Source: Parapristionchus giblindavisi (lineage: Eukaryota; Nematoda; Chromadorea; Rhabditida; Diplogasteridae). Taken from it: a stretch of 64,000 nt of DNA. The notes beneath the pieces are model-generated. The model did no database searches, had not been told where the DNA came from, and saw only the letters and a list, made by a program, of their open reading frames with translations. The position numbers were made by a program, and so were the translations under genes. The stretch is taken from contig CALSFV010000259.1 of assembly GCA_943737045.1 (NCBI GenBank), positions 617,082 through 681,081 of the forward strand, written 5' to 3'. Below, piece after piece: positions 20,486-30,049 of this stretch. How positions within the stretch are numbered: the stretch's first letter is position 1; each line of letters begins with the position of its first letter.

Positions 20486-23400
20486 CTATGTGCGAGTATC
20501 AATTTCCTGCGTACTTCCGTATTTGGTTTCTGTTTTCGAATGATGTTCGATCTGGAATGATGAAAAAAATATTAATTGTTGGAATAATTTTCGCGTATGT
20601 TATGATAGAGAAAGAGGCACAGTAATTTCAAATAAAATATGAAGTGAACTAAATTTTTTATAAAATCTTATTATCGATCACCTCCTCGACACTCTCCGGT
20701 AGGGGTTTGCCCATGGTCTCTGGTAGGAAGAGTGCAACGACTAGTGCAGCAAGAACAGTCAAGATTCCGAATGGAATAATCATGAACTGTCTACCGTACG
20801 CCTCGACCTTAAAGGATATTATTTCCTAATTTTGATATTTTATACTGGCTTAGACTTCTTTGATAACGAAATAAATCAATAAACTGACAATCCACATAGA
20901 CACGAAACTCGCTGTGATCGCTCCGATACGTGCGAAGGTCGAACACAATCCCATTAGAGAATTCCTGAAATTTTTCATTGAAAATTTAAAATTTTTCATG
21001 AAAATTTTAGTCGGCATTTTTGAATTCCTTTGATTTCAAAATTCTTTATCAAGTGCAAACGAAGATCTACCTGACTGTCGTTGGGAACAGCTCCGGTGAG
21101 TAGGTGTATAATACAGTATACGTGGCCATGATCGACGCTTTGGAGAGGAGTAATTGGCATAGCGATAGAACGGGAATGGCTAAATAAATCATGAGTTACG
21201 ATGCCGCTAAACTCATTTAATGTACCATAGTTTATGATTAACGAATATGTTTTGTAGCAGTCGAACTATGATCCAAACAGATTTAAGGATGGTTTATAAT
21301 TTTTTCACCCACCTCCTGGTGTGATGAGTAGATTCGAAAGTAGGCAGAGCCCTGTGAGACCGTATCCAGCAATAAGAAGAGGTCGTCGACCAAATCGATC
21401 GATCGTGAAGTAGACCTGAAAGGAAAGTGAGGATATTTCTTCTTAGGTTGCTCTGTAAAGTAAAGTATTTCATAATTCTACAAAGTATTGCTTACCCATC
21501 AAGCTATTTTATAATGCCAATCGGTAATTGTTCGTTTATTGTACATTTCCAAAAATTCCAAAGCTTTTTCAATGGTATGTGAAAAGGAAAAAACACTCAC
21601 AATTAGTAGTGCTGGCATCTCAATAAATCCTCCCAGTATGAAGTTAAAATACAAATCTCCTCCAAGAATATCGGACTTCATTGATAGTCCATAGTATACC
21701 ATTGATACAACAGGCCTGCATTTATCGTTTATATTCGAATACTAGTTGGCTAATAAAATATATAAATGAAAATACCAAATGAACAAGTTGATCAAGGTCC
21801 TCTTCAGTAATTCGCGATTTCGACGAATATCAGAGAATACTGATTTGGTCTGAATAAGGACACTTAATTTGTTTAAGCCAGATTTCTTATACCTTTTTCT
21901 TCTTCTTGCCATCATCATCATCATCATCATCATCAGGTTCCTCCTTCTCTGTATCCAGTAATTCACGCCATTCCGGCGGAAGGGTCACACCGTTCATCTT
22001 AAACGGAGAAAATCTTAGTCAACGGTTTCTTTAAATCGATTGTTTCATTTAAAAATTTCAAATAATTCCTTGCTCGTTGAGGAACAAAGGCGACTGTTAT
22101 GCCTATAACTTCATCAAGTGGTGATAACATGGATAAATGGTCTAACTACAACTATTTATGGCGAAATAAGCAAAATCGCGCAAGGCGACGGAACTCCATC
22201 CCTCCCACATTGCTTTCCCCTTCATTATGCATGATTTAAATAAACAAATAAATAACCCTTGCTGCTTTCTTCAAGACGACACCTGCTTCATCGAATTTCT
22301 TTGTACTCACGAGCCATCGAGCACTCTCGGACACGAGTCTGAAAGGATATTTGGTATTTCATGGCCAGATTACAATGGAGTATTATCGTCGTCAACATTT
22401 ACTACCCACTCCCCATTTACAAATCTGTGAAAAATATATCCATTATAGTACTCAATAGCTGAACTCACACATAGTAAGATAGAAAGAGAATAGCTGGAGT
22501 GGTGATAGCCACGTGCAGCCACTGGTAGTCGGTAACGTTAGAGGCAAGAGTTCCCAGGAACACCTAAAATGTTTTACTTATAACAAAATAAATCATGAAA
22601 TTGCACCACCTGTCCAAAGGAGAAAAACAATGCGACGACAATGGCGGCTAGTTTCCGATGAGAAGCACCAAGTAGTTCCATACCGATTATAACAGCGACG
22701 ACTGTAGCTCCGGGATGCATTATTCCAAGAGCTTAAACAGAAAAAGTAGGTCGATATTTACACTGTATTCCACTGTTAGAATTATATTATAAGAATACTG
22801 ATTATTGATTTTAAAGAAAAGAATATGAGCGTTAGGGATGCTTACCCAATCGAGCCGCTGCATATATCGGCCAATGAGTTGCCACAGACAGAAGTAGACC
22901 AAAGATAATCTGCAGAGTTAGTGCGACGAGAAACACGGGTTTTCTTCCATACCTAAGCAGTAAACCATAATTTTGTCCCATTATCTTTTTTTTCCATATT
23001 TTTAATTTGAGAACATTGAATATTTCTTAATGGGAGTACTAATCGATCATATCGAAACAGCTGAAATAATTTATTTATACAATTACATAAACTCACTTGT
23101 CTCCGAAAAAACCACACAACATACTCCCTATGCCCTGTCCGACATAGTAGCTAGCCTGTAATTCAAAAATATAGCCCAATCAAAGAAACGTTTGTGCATT
23201 GAAATGTTTATGGCTTTACATATTCTTTGTACACTATTTTGTTTATTTATCAAACATATTAAAGACGAAGTGGTGTAGTGGTCTATGGCGCGCCCCGCCA
23301 TTCCATCTCTCCTGGGTTCGATTCCCGGTCGTTTCACCGCCTCCGCCTCACCAAGGCGCATGAAAGGAGAATTGGTGACTAGATCATGCGGTAAAGTAGG

Positions 23401-25067
23401 TCCGAAGAAGAGATTAGGCCCTCCGGACTGAATAGGCCTTGAAAGATCACTGGCCTAGCAGTGATCACCGCAGGACTTCGTGTGCCTTGATTAACGGGTT
23501 GTACCTTTACCTTTACCTTTACATATTAAAGATGTTTCAACAAGTAAAAACGATTGAAATGAAGAAATTACTTTACGATAGTCAGATACCTTGACCCTCT
23601 TAAATATTTTAAAATGTTAAACTTTAATTGTAAAAAAAACCTGTATGAATGCTTTTATCCATGATCGATCACAAACAATCTCCCACCTCTCCGTGGCAGA
23701 CAATCGAATGTTTGAGTTATGATCAAAGCCATAATGTGTGGCGCAAACGTCAGCTCCCTGTAGAATTTACATTTCTCATCGTTTGAATTATGTTTATTTA
23801 TGCAAATTAAAAAGCAGTCGAAAACATAAAGAGAATAGACTGGTAGACCATAATGGTTGGAGTTGCTATCTATTCTATCGAATGGTTATATTCTATCCAG
23901 GGAAAATATTAACAAACAATCATTTAAAAATTGACTTACGGGAGGATTACAGACGGAATCGTAACAATCGGTGGCACATGAAGCGTTTATTGGTATATCC
24001 TCGCATCTGAAAATACAATAAATGTACCGTTTACTGTTTTGTATCATTGATATTATGAGCCTCACTCATACAAAACAATTGTGTGTGGTTTAATAGTACT
24101 AAAGGTATCGACCGATGATTGGCATTATTTCATTAAATGTAATGAACGATTGATAACTCGCATTCCTTACATTCAATATAGCGCTCACTCAACTCAAGGT
24201 TTTTGTCTTATTGCTCGCGTACTTTGCTCATGGTTCGTTAGTTTAAGGAATTCTAATGAGGTGTGGATAGTGAAATAGATAAAAGGTAGAAGATACTATG
24301 ATATGAAGAGACTACAGCGAGAAAGGATGTGGATAAGAGAAAGAGAATGGTCAGAGTGGACGCGAATGATAAGAATAACAGTTTTTCTTCGCAACTTTAT
24401 CATTAAAAATTTGAGACATGTCGTTTCAAAGAACTATATAAAGATTTCTTAAATATTTTGAGGTTGAAAACAGTTATATGAAATGTAATTGACTCACCTG
24501 AAGGGAACACTGACTCCGGCGAATGTCCACGACAGTGAATGCATTGATGTAATGATCGAAGGAAGACATACTAGGATGAACTGAAATGTAGATAAAGGTA
24601 AATGTACTTCATATGATCAATATAGCGTTAAACATTTTTCTTTCATGAACCATTGGAATAATAAACTAATTGTATGCCTTATTCAATGATGTTTTCGAAA
24701 ATTCAGCTATCTTCAGATGTGGCAATCATGTCACGTATTTACTACATAAAAGTACACTAGCAAGCGCACATGATTTGGTCACTTGGCAACAAGTTAGCGT
24801 CGGTGAGACAAAGAATTATGATGAAATAACCATCAGATAGATGAAGAAATAAAGAAAAGATAAGAAGAGGATAAGATAGATAAGCTGGGAATATAAGCAA
24901 GTGCGTACGTACGATATCCAGTTTCTAGTGAGAAGTTGGGGTACTTACAAAATTGTGGTTTTACAACTTATTTTTAAGTTGGGTTTAAAATAAAAGAAAC
25001 TCACTTGAATCTTCTGGAATTTTCCCATGTCCCCCAGGTGGGAGTAAAGAAATTCATCGAACTTCAT
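20486..25067 (-). CDS. SLC22-type organic ion transporter (MFS), 17 exons, 522 aa
   Basis: A major-facilitator plasma-membrane carrier for organic cations, anions or related solutes. Exons (high to low): 25067-25005, 24580-24498, 24006-23940, 23757-23641, 23155-23097, 22952-22846, 22731-22610, 22563-22469, 22338-22257, 21997-21893, 21849-21776, 21715-21601, 21415-21313, 21179-21071, 20964-20889, 20807-20682, 20551-20486. Phases all agree. Family marks: N-terminal FDEFLYSHLGDMGKFQK; a Cys-rich first outer loop ending WEIVCDRSW; KYGRKPVF after TM2; SESARWLVS before the central loop; NGVTLPPEW; DRFGRRPLL; YSPELFPTTVR; and FLPETMGKPLPE before a 20-residue tail. The central loop has eight Asp (a GAT microsatellite, about 287-294) then poly-Lys. 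Length is normal for the family. Substrate cannot be told from sequence. Confidence 0.93.
23266..23520 (+). mobile_element. tRNA-related SINE, about 255 bp
   Basis: Exact 12-bp direct repeats ACATATTAAAGA flank it (23254-23265 and 23521-23532) as target-site duplication. The head has a pol III A box (TGGTGTAGTGG) and B box (GGGTTCGATTCCC) but no pairing acceptor stem. The body is non-coding and the 3' end is a short (CCTTTA)n tail. It lies in the SLC22 intron between exons 4 and 5, in sense opposite to the gene. Confidence 0.85.
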
Positions 25068-26064
25068 TGTGCCACGGGGCTACAATTCGTTCGAGAACGA
25101 TCTGGAAACCATCAAATCAATCAATAGTGCCTAATGACAGAGGAAGAAAACATAGACTAGCATAAGACGGGTGAAAAAAGCAAGACGGATGACGAAAATT
25201 AATTTTAAAACTAATAAAACAAGCGCGCGCGTCCGTCCTGTTCAGGCTGTACGCAATGTTAGGCAATTGGAGCATTGAAACAAAAAAAAGAATATGGTCA
25301 CACTCTCATGAGTGAACATAGTGTTGATATATGAGTGTCTGACCGGAAATGAAATAATGAACGGAAAGAAAGGGATGTAGTGCTATGAAGAAAAACACGG
25401 AGCAGTAAAGAAAGGAGAATTGTTTTTCATAGACCATGGAATAGTTTAGAAATGCACAGTGAATCGACCGCACTCATCACTCGTTCTAGCCAGACTCAAT
25501 ACTCTTCCTCTTTCTATCTCTCTCTTCCTGCCTCTCACTCTCCACCCCTTCTCTCTAACAGTTCTGCTCTTTCTCTCCTCTCTCATCTCCTTTGCTTCTC
25601 TCTCTCTGCCTCTACCTCTCTCTGCTTATATCTTCGTCTCTCTTCCTACATCCAGTGCTCTTTCACGTTTCCCTCACTGACTTTACCATCTGTCAGAATG
25701 ACCCCCTCACTACATCCTCCTTCTTATTTCATAAACAGAGTAGGCAACGAGAATTTCGAGCAAAATATCATGAATTAGAAGGAAAGTTAAGTAAAAGCGA
25801 CGCGATTCGTTAAAACAGAAGAGTAAATGAGTCGAGTAAACCGCAATATCGACGCGGTGAGTCAACACAACTCATAGAAGGACAAAGAAGGTGAAAACAT
25901 ACCCCAGTCTCTCTCTCACTCTCTTTCTCTCCTCCCTCTTCCTTTCCTCTCATATATTGACAACGACTACTCTCCCTCTCTCTAGCACTCTAAAATCGTG
26001 AGTACATTTGTCACCAGTTTTACTGCCAAGCACACAGAGACGTCGAGACGATACATGTGCGTGC
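25068..26064. other. Intergenic, pyrimidine-rich
   Basis: 5' flank of the SLC22 gene, with CT-rich tracts near 25500-25680 and 25905-25985 that give long but low-complexity open frames. No supportable gene. Confidence 0.5.
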
Positions 26065-26137
26065 GCCCGGTTAGCTCAGTCGGTAGAGCACCAGACTCTT
26101 AATCTGGCTGTCGCGGGTTCGAGCCCCGCATCGGGCT
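26065..26137 (+). tRNA. tRNA-Lys (CTT)
   Basis: A 73-nt cloverleaf. Acceptor GCCCGGT pairs with ATCGGGC (one G-U). The D arm contains TTAGCTCAGTCGGTAGAGC. Anticodon stem CCAGA/TCTGG encloses CTCTTAA with CTT at 26098-26100. The T arm is GCGGGTTCGAGCCCCGC. Intact A and B boxes and a T run near 26144 suggest a working gene. Confidence 0.95.
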
Positions 26138-26400
26138 TCATTATTTTTGCAGCTTTTACTGATGAATAATTTACAGCTAAAGGTCTGATTCTTGAATTTA
26201 CAATACAAAAAAATAGTTTTCAATCATTAATCATTATGGTTCGGTAAGGTTTAGCGCTATGGTCCTTGGACTAACGTTTTCGGTACCTGAATAGAATCCA
26301 TACGTGCTGTCACAGCGCTATGTACTGATCGGGATTCCCTCCTTCTTAGGTATCCAGTCTCTTCCAGATGAAACATGAAATCAAAGATCAGACATCAAAG

Positions 26401-26775
26401 AATATCTTGCTGAGAGCCTTGACCATCTTTCTGACAGGCCAATCAAGGGTGCACGGACATCGGTCCACTCGACGAATGACGGTCTTGGGTCGCAGCCGCA
26501 CACCAGAGGTAAAGAGTAGGATTGAAGATCAAAAGATCAAAGATAAAAGATCATATCAAAAGATCGATCAAAGATCATTCTCGCTATTGGGTGGTACTCC
26601 TTGAGCTCACGAACGATTATCATCATGTCACCGAGCTCGCAGTTCGATCTCACTTTTGCTGTCGACGCTTCCTGCAGTAGAATAAAGATCAAAGATCAAT
26701 AGTCTCGATAACTCGTACCGAGCAGCGCTCCTCCTGTGTGGTTACTCAGAAGATAGGAATAGAGTCTCCGCACTT
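26401..26775. other. Short open blocks on both strands, unassigned
   Basis: Read on plus, blocks 26401-26508, 26574-26676 and one from 26703 join in phase. They give sequences such as YLAESLDHLSDRPIKGA, RYWVVLLELTNDYHHVTEL and YRAALLLCGYSEDRNRVS. Their intervening introns would be only 65 and 26 nt, with poor purine-rich acceptors. Read on minus, good acceptors exist (TTCTACTGCAG before 26673, TTGCAG near 26806) and one block reads GDMMIIVRELKEYHPIARM, but phases fail. The blocks are separated by AGATCAAAGATCA-type repeats. This may be a decayed or mobile-disrupted gene; I cannot choose a strand or function. Confidence 0.25.
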
Positions 26776-27134
26776 GAGAATCTCACGACTGTCACCGTCG
26801 TCGAAACTGCAAGAGATCAAAGATAAGGCAAAATCAAGGATCAAAGAACAAATACAAGAGATGGCTTTGCTTGATCCAATTGTACCAATATGTTACGATG
26901 ATCTCGTGCATTGGAGTGCTTGAATCTGGCCAAGATTGCTCAAACATCTGCCGTCTGTTTATAATCTCCAATGAATATTCCCGACGAAGTTATATTTGAC
27001 CTTTTAAATAGTTGATTCGATTTTCATGATATACTTTGTTCTTTATATTTTCCATTATCATAGCTACTCTCACTTTGTCTGCTACTCGCGCATAGGGGCG
27101 GTCAACCCTGCAGGTATGCTCGTTTGCTACATAC

Positions 27135-27298
27135 TGTTACGTCATACATTCATCCATACGTCATCCATTCATCCATCCTCATGTTATGTTGTGACTGCTC
27201 ATATATGTATAAAAGGAGCACGTATTGTATGATTGCCACTGTTGCTTTATTGTAAAGATAAAGATTGTGTGATTCCGATACTGTCTGATTGCAATAAT
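27135..27298 (+). repeat. 5' LTR of the mini element
   Basis: 164 bp, about 98% identical to the copy at 27550-27713. It contains TATATGTATAAAAGG near 27200, a likely TATA box. Confidence 0.85.
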
Positions 27299-27303
27299 AT
27301 TGG

Positions 27304-27374
27304 TGCATCGGCCGGGAAACGAACCCGGGCCGCCCGCGTGGCAGGCGAGCATTCTACCACTGAACCACCGATGC
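27304..27374 (-). tRNA. Full-length tRNA-Gly (GCC) copy inside the LTR element
   Basis: Read on minus this is a complete tRNA-Gly: acceptor GCATCGG/CCGATGC, anticodon GCC at 27340-27342, T stem CCGGG/CCCGG and discriminator A. Two features mark it as a reverse-transcribed copy. The plus-strand TGG at 27301-27303 is the complement of the 3' CCA, which is not encoded in nuclear tRNA genes. The T loop reads TTCGTTT instead of TTCGATT, so the base at position 58, normally 1-methyladenosine, is changed to T. It could still be transcribed, since its A and B boxes are largely intact, but it is best treated as an extended primer-binding site. Confidence 0.85.
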
Positions 27375-27535
27375 ATTTTTTCCAGCGAGTATTCGCTTGC
27401 ATGGAAGATAGAAAATGCTTCCAATGCATTCAAGCCCATGGAGGACCGTGCAGAAGACCGATCACCTGTTATCGCTGCAACTCGCAGTATCATAGTTACA
27501 TGGTGTGCCCGATCGCTGCAAGAGAACAACTATGA
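27375..27535 (+). pseudogene. gag remnant with two zinc knuckles
   Basis: The frame ends at TGA 27533-27535. It encodes CFQCIQAHGGPC (C-x2-C-x3-H-x3-C) and CYRCNSQYHSYMVC (C-x2-C-x4-H-x4-C), a paired knuckle like the nucleocapsid part of BEL/Pao-type Gag. The open frame continues upstream through the tRNA copy to an ATG at 27233, inside the 5' LTR, which is unlikely to be the original start. The rest of Gag and all of Pol are missing. Confidence 0.65.
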
Positions 27536-27549
27536 TCGCCCCCCCCCAC

Positions 27550-27713
27550 TGTTACGTCATACATTCATCCATACGTCATCCATTCATCCATCCTCATGTT
27601 ATGTTGTGACTGCTCATATATGTATAAAAGGAGCACGTATTGTATGATTGTCACTCTTGCTTTATTGTAAAGATAAAGATTGTGTGATTCCGATACTGTC
27701 TGATTGCCATAAT
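27550..27713 (+). repeat. 3' LTR of the mini element
   Basis: 164 bp, the same length as the 5' LTR. The differences seen are CC>TC and TG>TC in the ATTG.CACT.TTGC region, and A>C near the end. Confidence 0.85.
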
Positions 27714-27986
27714 CCATACCATGATCTTTGACTATACCATGATCTTTGATCTTTGGTTTTCTCCTGATTTTCTCACTAATTAATTTCCCAATCTGAAATT
27801 CTGAATTTTTTTAAAATGATTTTGATATTTGATCTTTGACCTCTACTTACCTCTACCTCTACCTCTTGACTCACCTTCTCCCAACCGCTCTCGTCATCAT
27901 TCTCATCTGTGTCATCTATCTCATGTTCAAGGCTGCTACAGCAGTCTATAATGATGACTTCGGATTCTTTGAGTGAGTGTATTATA

Positions 27987-28907
27987 TTAGGTTGATGCAT
28001 TCCTGTTTTCCGTTTTTGATATGTGTACTTTGCTTACTCCTCTCTGCGGCCGACAACCACTGTGCTCTATAATATAAACTACTTGCCCCTCCCTCTTATC
28101 AGTCGCAGTGCCACAACCAGCTAGTGAGAAGTCTCCTTCCCGCAATGCCCCATCGACAACTCTTCACCTTCTTCTGGTGCTTTTCGTCTTTGGCGACGGG
28201 TTCGGACTGTTCCTCCTTGTCCACCCACTGGGCACGTCTGGCAACGTGATGGTAGACGATCCATTTCTCATCTCCCGTTATGAGATTGTCCAGGCAGGCC
28301 GTCGTCCTTTCGTATGTAAGAAGACTTATTGCTGTGTCAACTCGACAATTCTTGTTCTTGTCGCTCAAGACGTGGGGAATCCAACGGCCTAACTTTCGTA
28401 CCTTGTCGAGCTTCTTCAGTCCTCGAACGACAGTTGCCTGGTCTACTCCGAGAGTCTGCGCTATTTCTCGCGTAGTAGCGAATGGCTCCCCTTCGACTGT
28501 GCTACGCAGCAAATCCAAATCCATCACTCATGCAGGTTGCGACCTCTCCTCGTCTTCGAGATTGTAGTTGTGGGCCTCGAATCGTTTGAACCAATTACGT
28601 ACTGTGTGCTCGGAGGGGACTTCCTGGGGATATACTAGGGCCAGTTGACGGTGGTTCTCGGGTGGTTTGGTGCCAGAGAGGAAGAGAAATAACATTACGT
28701 TGCGTATGCGGACACTGCTTGGGTGGAATCGATGGGGCATTGTGGGAACGAGACTGCTCACTAGCTGGTTGTGGCACTGCGACTGATATGAGGGAGGGGC
28801 AAGTTGTTCATATTATAGAGCACAGTGGTTGTTGTCGCGGTCGGCCGCAGAGAGGAGGGAGCAAACTACACATATCAAAAACGGAAAACAGGAATGCATC
28901 AACCTAA
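27987..28907 (-). mobile_element. mariner-family transposon relic, 921 bp
   Basis: TA dinucleotides flank both ends (27985-27986, 28908-28909). The termini begin TTAGGTTGATGCATTCC. The inverted repeats continue, with small differences, for about 165 bp on each side, far longer than the roughly 30 bp usual for mariner. The right arm includes the transposase start; the left arm is an inverted copy of that same 5' region, which replaces the 3' end of the gene. Confidence 0.85.
28099..28761 (-). pseudogene. mariner transposase, broken
   Basis: Minus-strand frame from ATG 28761. It has the N-terminal HTH region (SEHTVRNWFKRFEAHNYNLE, then REIAQTLGVDQATVVRGLKK) and the catalytic block LITGDEKWIVYHH with the first Asp of the DDD triad. 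An in-frame TGA at 28528-28530 splits it in two. After KKVKSC the sequence runs into the inverted copy of the 5' end, so the second and third catalytic Asp residues are lost. It cannot encode an active enzyme. Confidence 0.8.
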
Positions 28908-28997
28908 TATGTTTCAAAGATCAAAGAAAATATTTAAAAAAATCATAGTTATAGTTAATTTTACTCGATGTTCGAATACATATTCCATTATATACAG

Positions 28998-29337
28998 TAT
29001 GTCCTGCTGTACAACAATACACTTGTAGCACTACAGTACATCATGCACTATAGTATACCAACCTTAATTACTGCAGTGAATTCCTTGGCATTCGTGTTCC
29101 TTATCAATGTGAACAATACGACGAAGCGTATAATGACGTTGCTGGGATTCATGAGTGAGACTTGATATTTATTTTATCTTGGACATTTCCCATCTTTGAT
29201 CTTTGACCAGCAAATTCATTTTCAGAGTAGACAAATCGTCAACCACTCACGAATTGCACGACACTGAATGTTCATCAGGAACCACCACCGATGACTGCCC
29301 ACCATCGATGACGGAGGATGCTGCTAGATTACAGTAA
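28998..29337 (+). CDS. Possible C-terminal exons of a membrane protein (fragment)
   Basis: Exons 28998-29154 and 29228-29337 join in phase. The first encodes a hydrophobic stretch, HYSIPTLITAVNSLAFVFLI followed by NVNNTTKR, which resembles the last helix of a nematode serpentine receptor. The second encodes a Ser/Thr/Asp-rich tail ending at TAA 29335-29337. The second acceptor must be TTCAGAG, because the nearer TTCAG gives an immediate stop. Upstream exons could not be joined: the best candidate (helix TALVIILICVIYLMF, 27898-27942) has the wrong phase and no acceptor. The mariner relic sits just before, so this may be a disrupted gene. Confidence 0.3.
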
Positions 29338-30049
29338 CCGGCAAATACCATACAGTATCCTTAGCCATTAATTACTGTAACTTCCGAGATATTGTATAAC
29401 CAAATTACTCTTTGATAAATTATTAATTTTACCATTCTAAAATTAAAATATTAATAATTAAAATTTAATTAATTAAAATATTGGGCAGATTAAAAAAGAA
29501 GAAGAAGAAGATGAGAAGAAGGAGAAGCAGAAGATTGAGTACAACCCCACTTCCTCCGGCGACAATCTTAATTATCTCAGACACCGCTACACAACATTCG
29601 TTTCCCTCTAAAGTCGGTACAGCAACGATCGATCGATGGGTACAGTTGCTACCATTAATTCGACCATAATTACTTCAATCATTATTTGTGACGATTTTTG
29701 TGATTTTAGATGAGTGGTGAAATGGTAAACTCGAATCGTCCATTTTCCAAACACCAATAAATTATGACCTTTACGAGATAAATAGTTGTCAAATTGCGAT
29801 GGATATGGGGCGGCCGTACTCATCGCAAAAAGGCCTTTATTCAAAAAAATGGAAAAAAATAAGAACTGATAACACGTTAATTCAGATCTCATCTGAACGA
29901 CTCAAACCCGCAATAAGTTAATTAAGTATCATGACTAATTATCTATTATTAAAATACAATTCTAAAACCACGTATGATACCTATAATATCATAATAAAAT
30001 ATACACCTATGATAAAAATATTCTTCGAGCCTAGCTTAGTACATGATGG
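29338..30049. other. Intergenic
   Basis: AT-rich 3' flank of the F-box gene (-). No gene I can support. Confidence 0.5.

Larger units (their letters stand above)
27135..27713 (+). mobile_element. Mini LTR retroelement (TRIM-like) with copied tRNA-Gly
   Basis: Two 164-bp LTRs (27135-27298 and 27550-27713), both starting TGTTACGTCATAC and differing at about three sites, flank about 250 bp. After a 2-nt spacer comes TGG and the complement of a whole tRNA-Gly, which is the primer-binding site. Between it and the 3' LTR is a short gag remnant with two zinc knuckles. There is no protease, reverse transcriptase or integrase, so the element is non-autonomous. CATAC occurs just before the 5' LTR and one base after the 3' LTR, a possible 5-bp target duplication. 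The stretch before the 3' LTR is poly-C rather than the expected polypurine tract. Confidence 0.85.

Noticed and set aside
23266..23340. Functional tRNA in the SLC22 intron
   Set aside because: The acceptor strands do not pair, and target duplications show it is the head of a SINE.
27304..27374. Ordinary host tRNA-Gly gene
   Set aside because: It directly follows an LTR as a primer-binding site, carries the CCA complement and has the position-58 change, so a reverse-transcribed copy fits better.
27898..27985. Exon with a transmembrane helix joined to 28998-29154
   Set aside because: The donor phase does not match the next exon and no AG acceptor lies upstream within about 100 bp. On the opposite strand the same region reads as an acidic peptide with a good donor, so no call is possible.
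29068..29150. Minus-strand signal-peptide exon starting MNPSNVIIRFVVLFTL
   Set aside because: Its donor phase does not fit any downstream minus-strand exon, and the plus strand reads more convincingly as a membrane helix.
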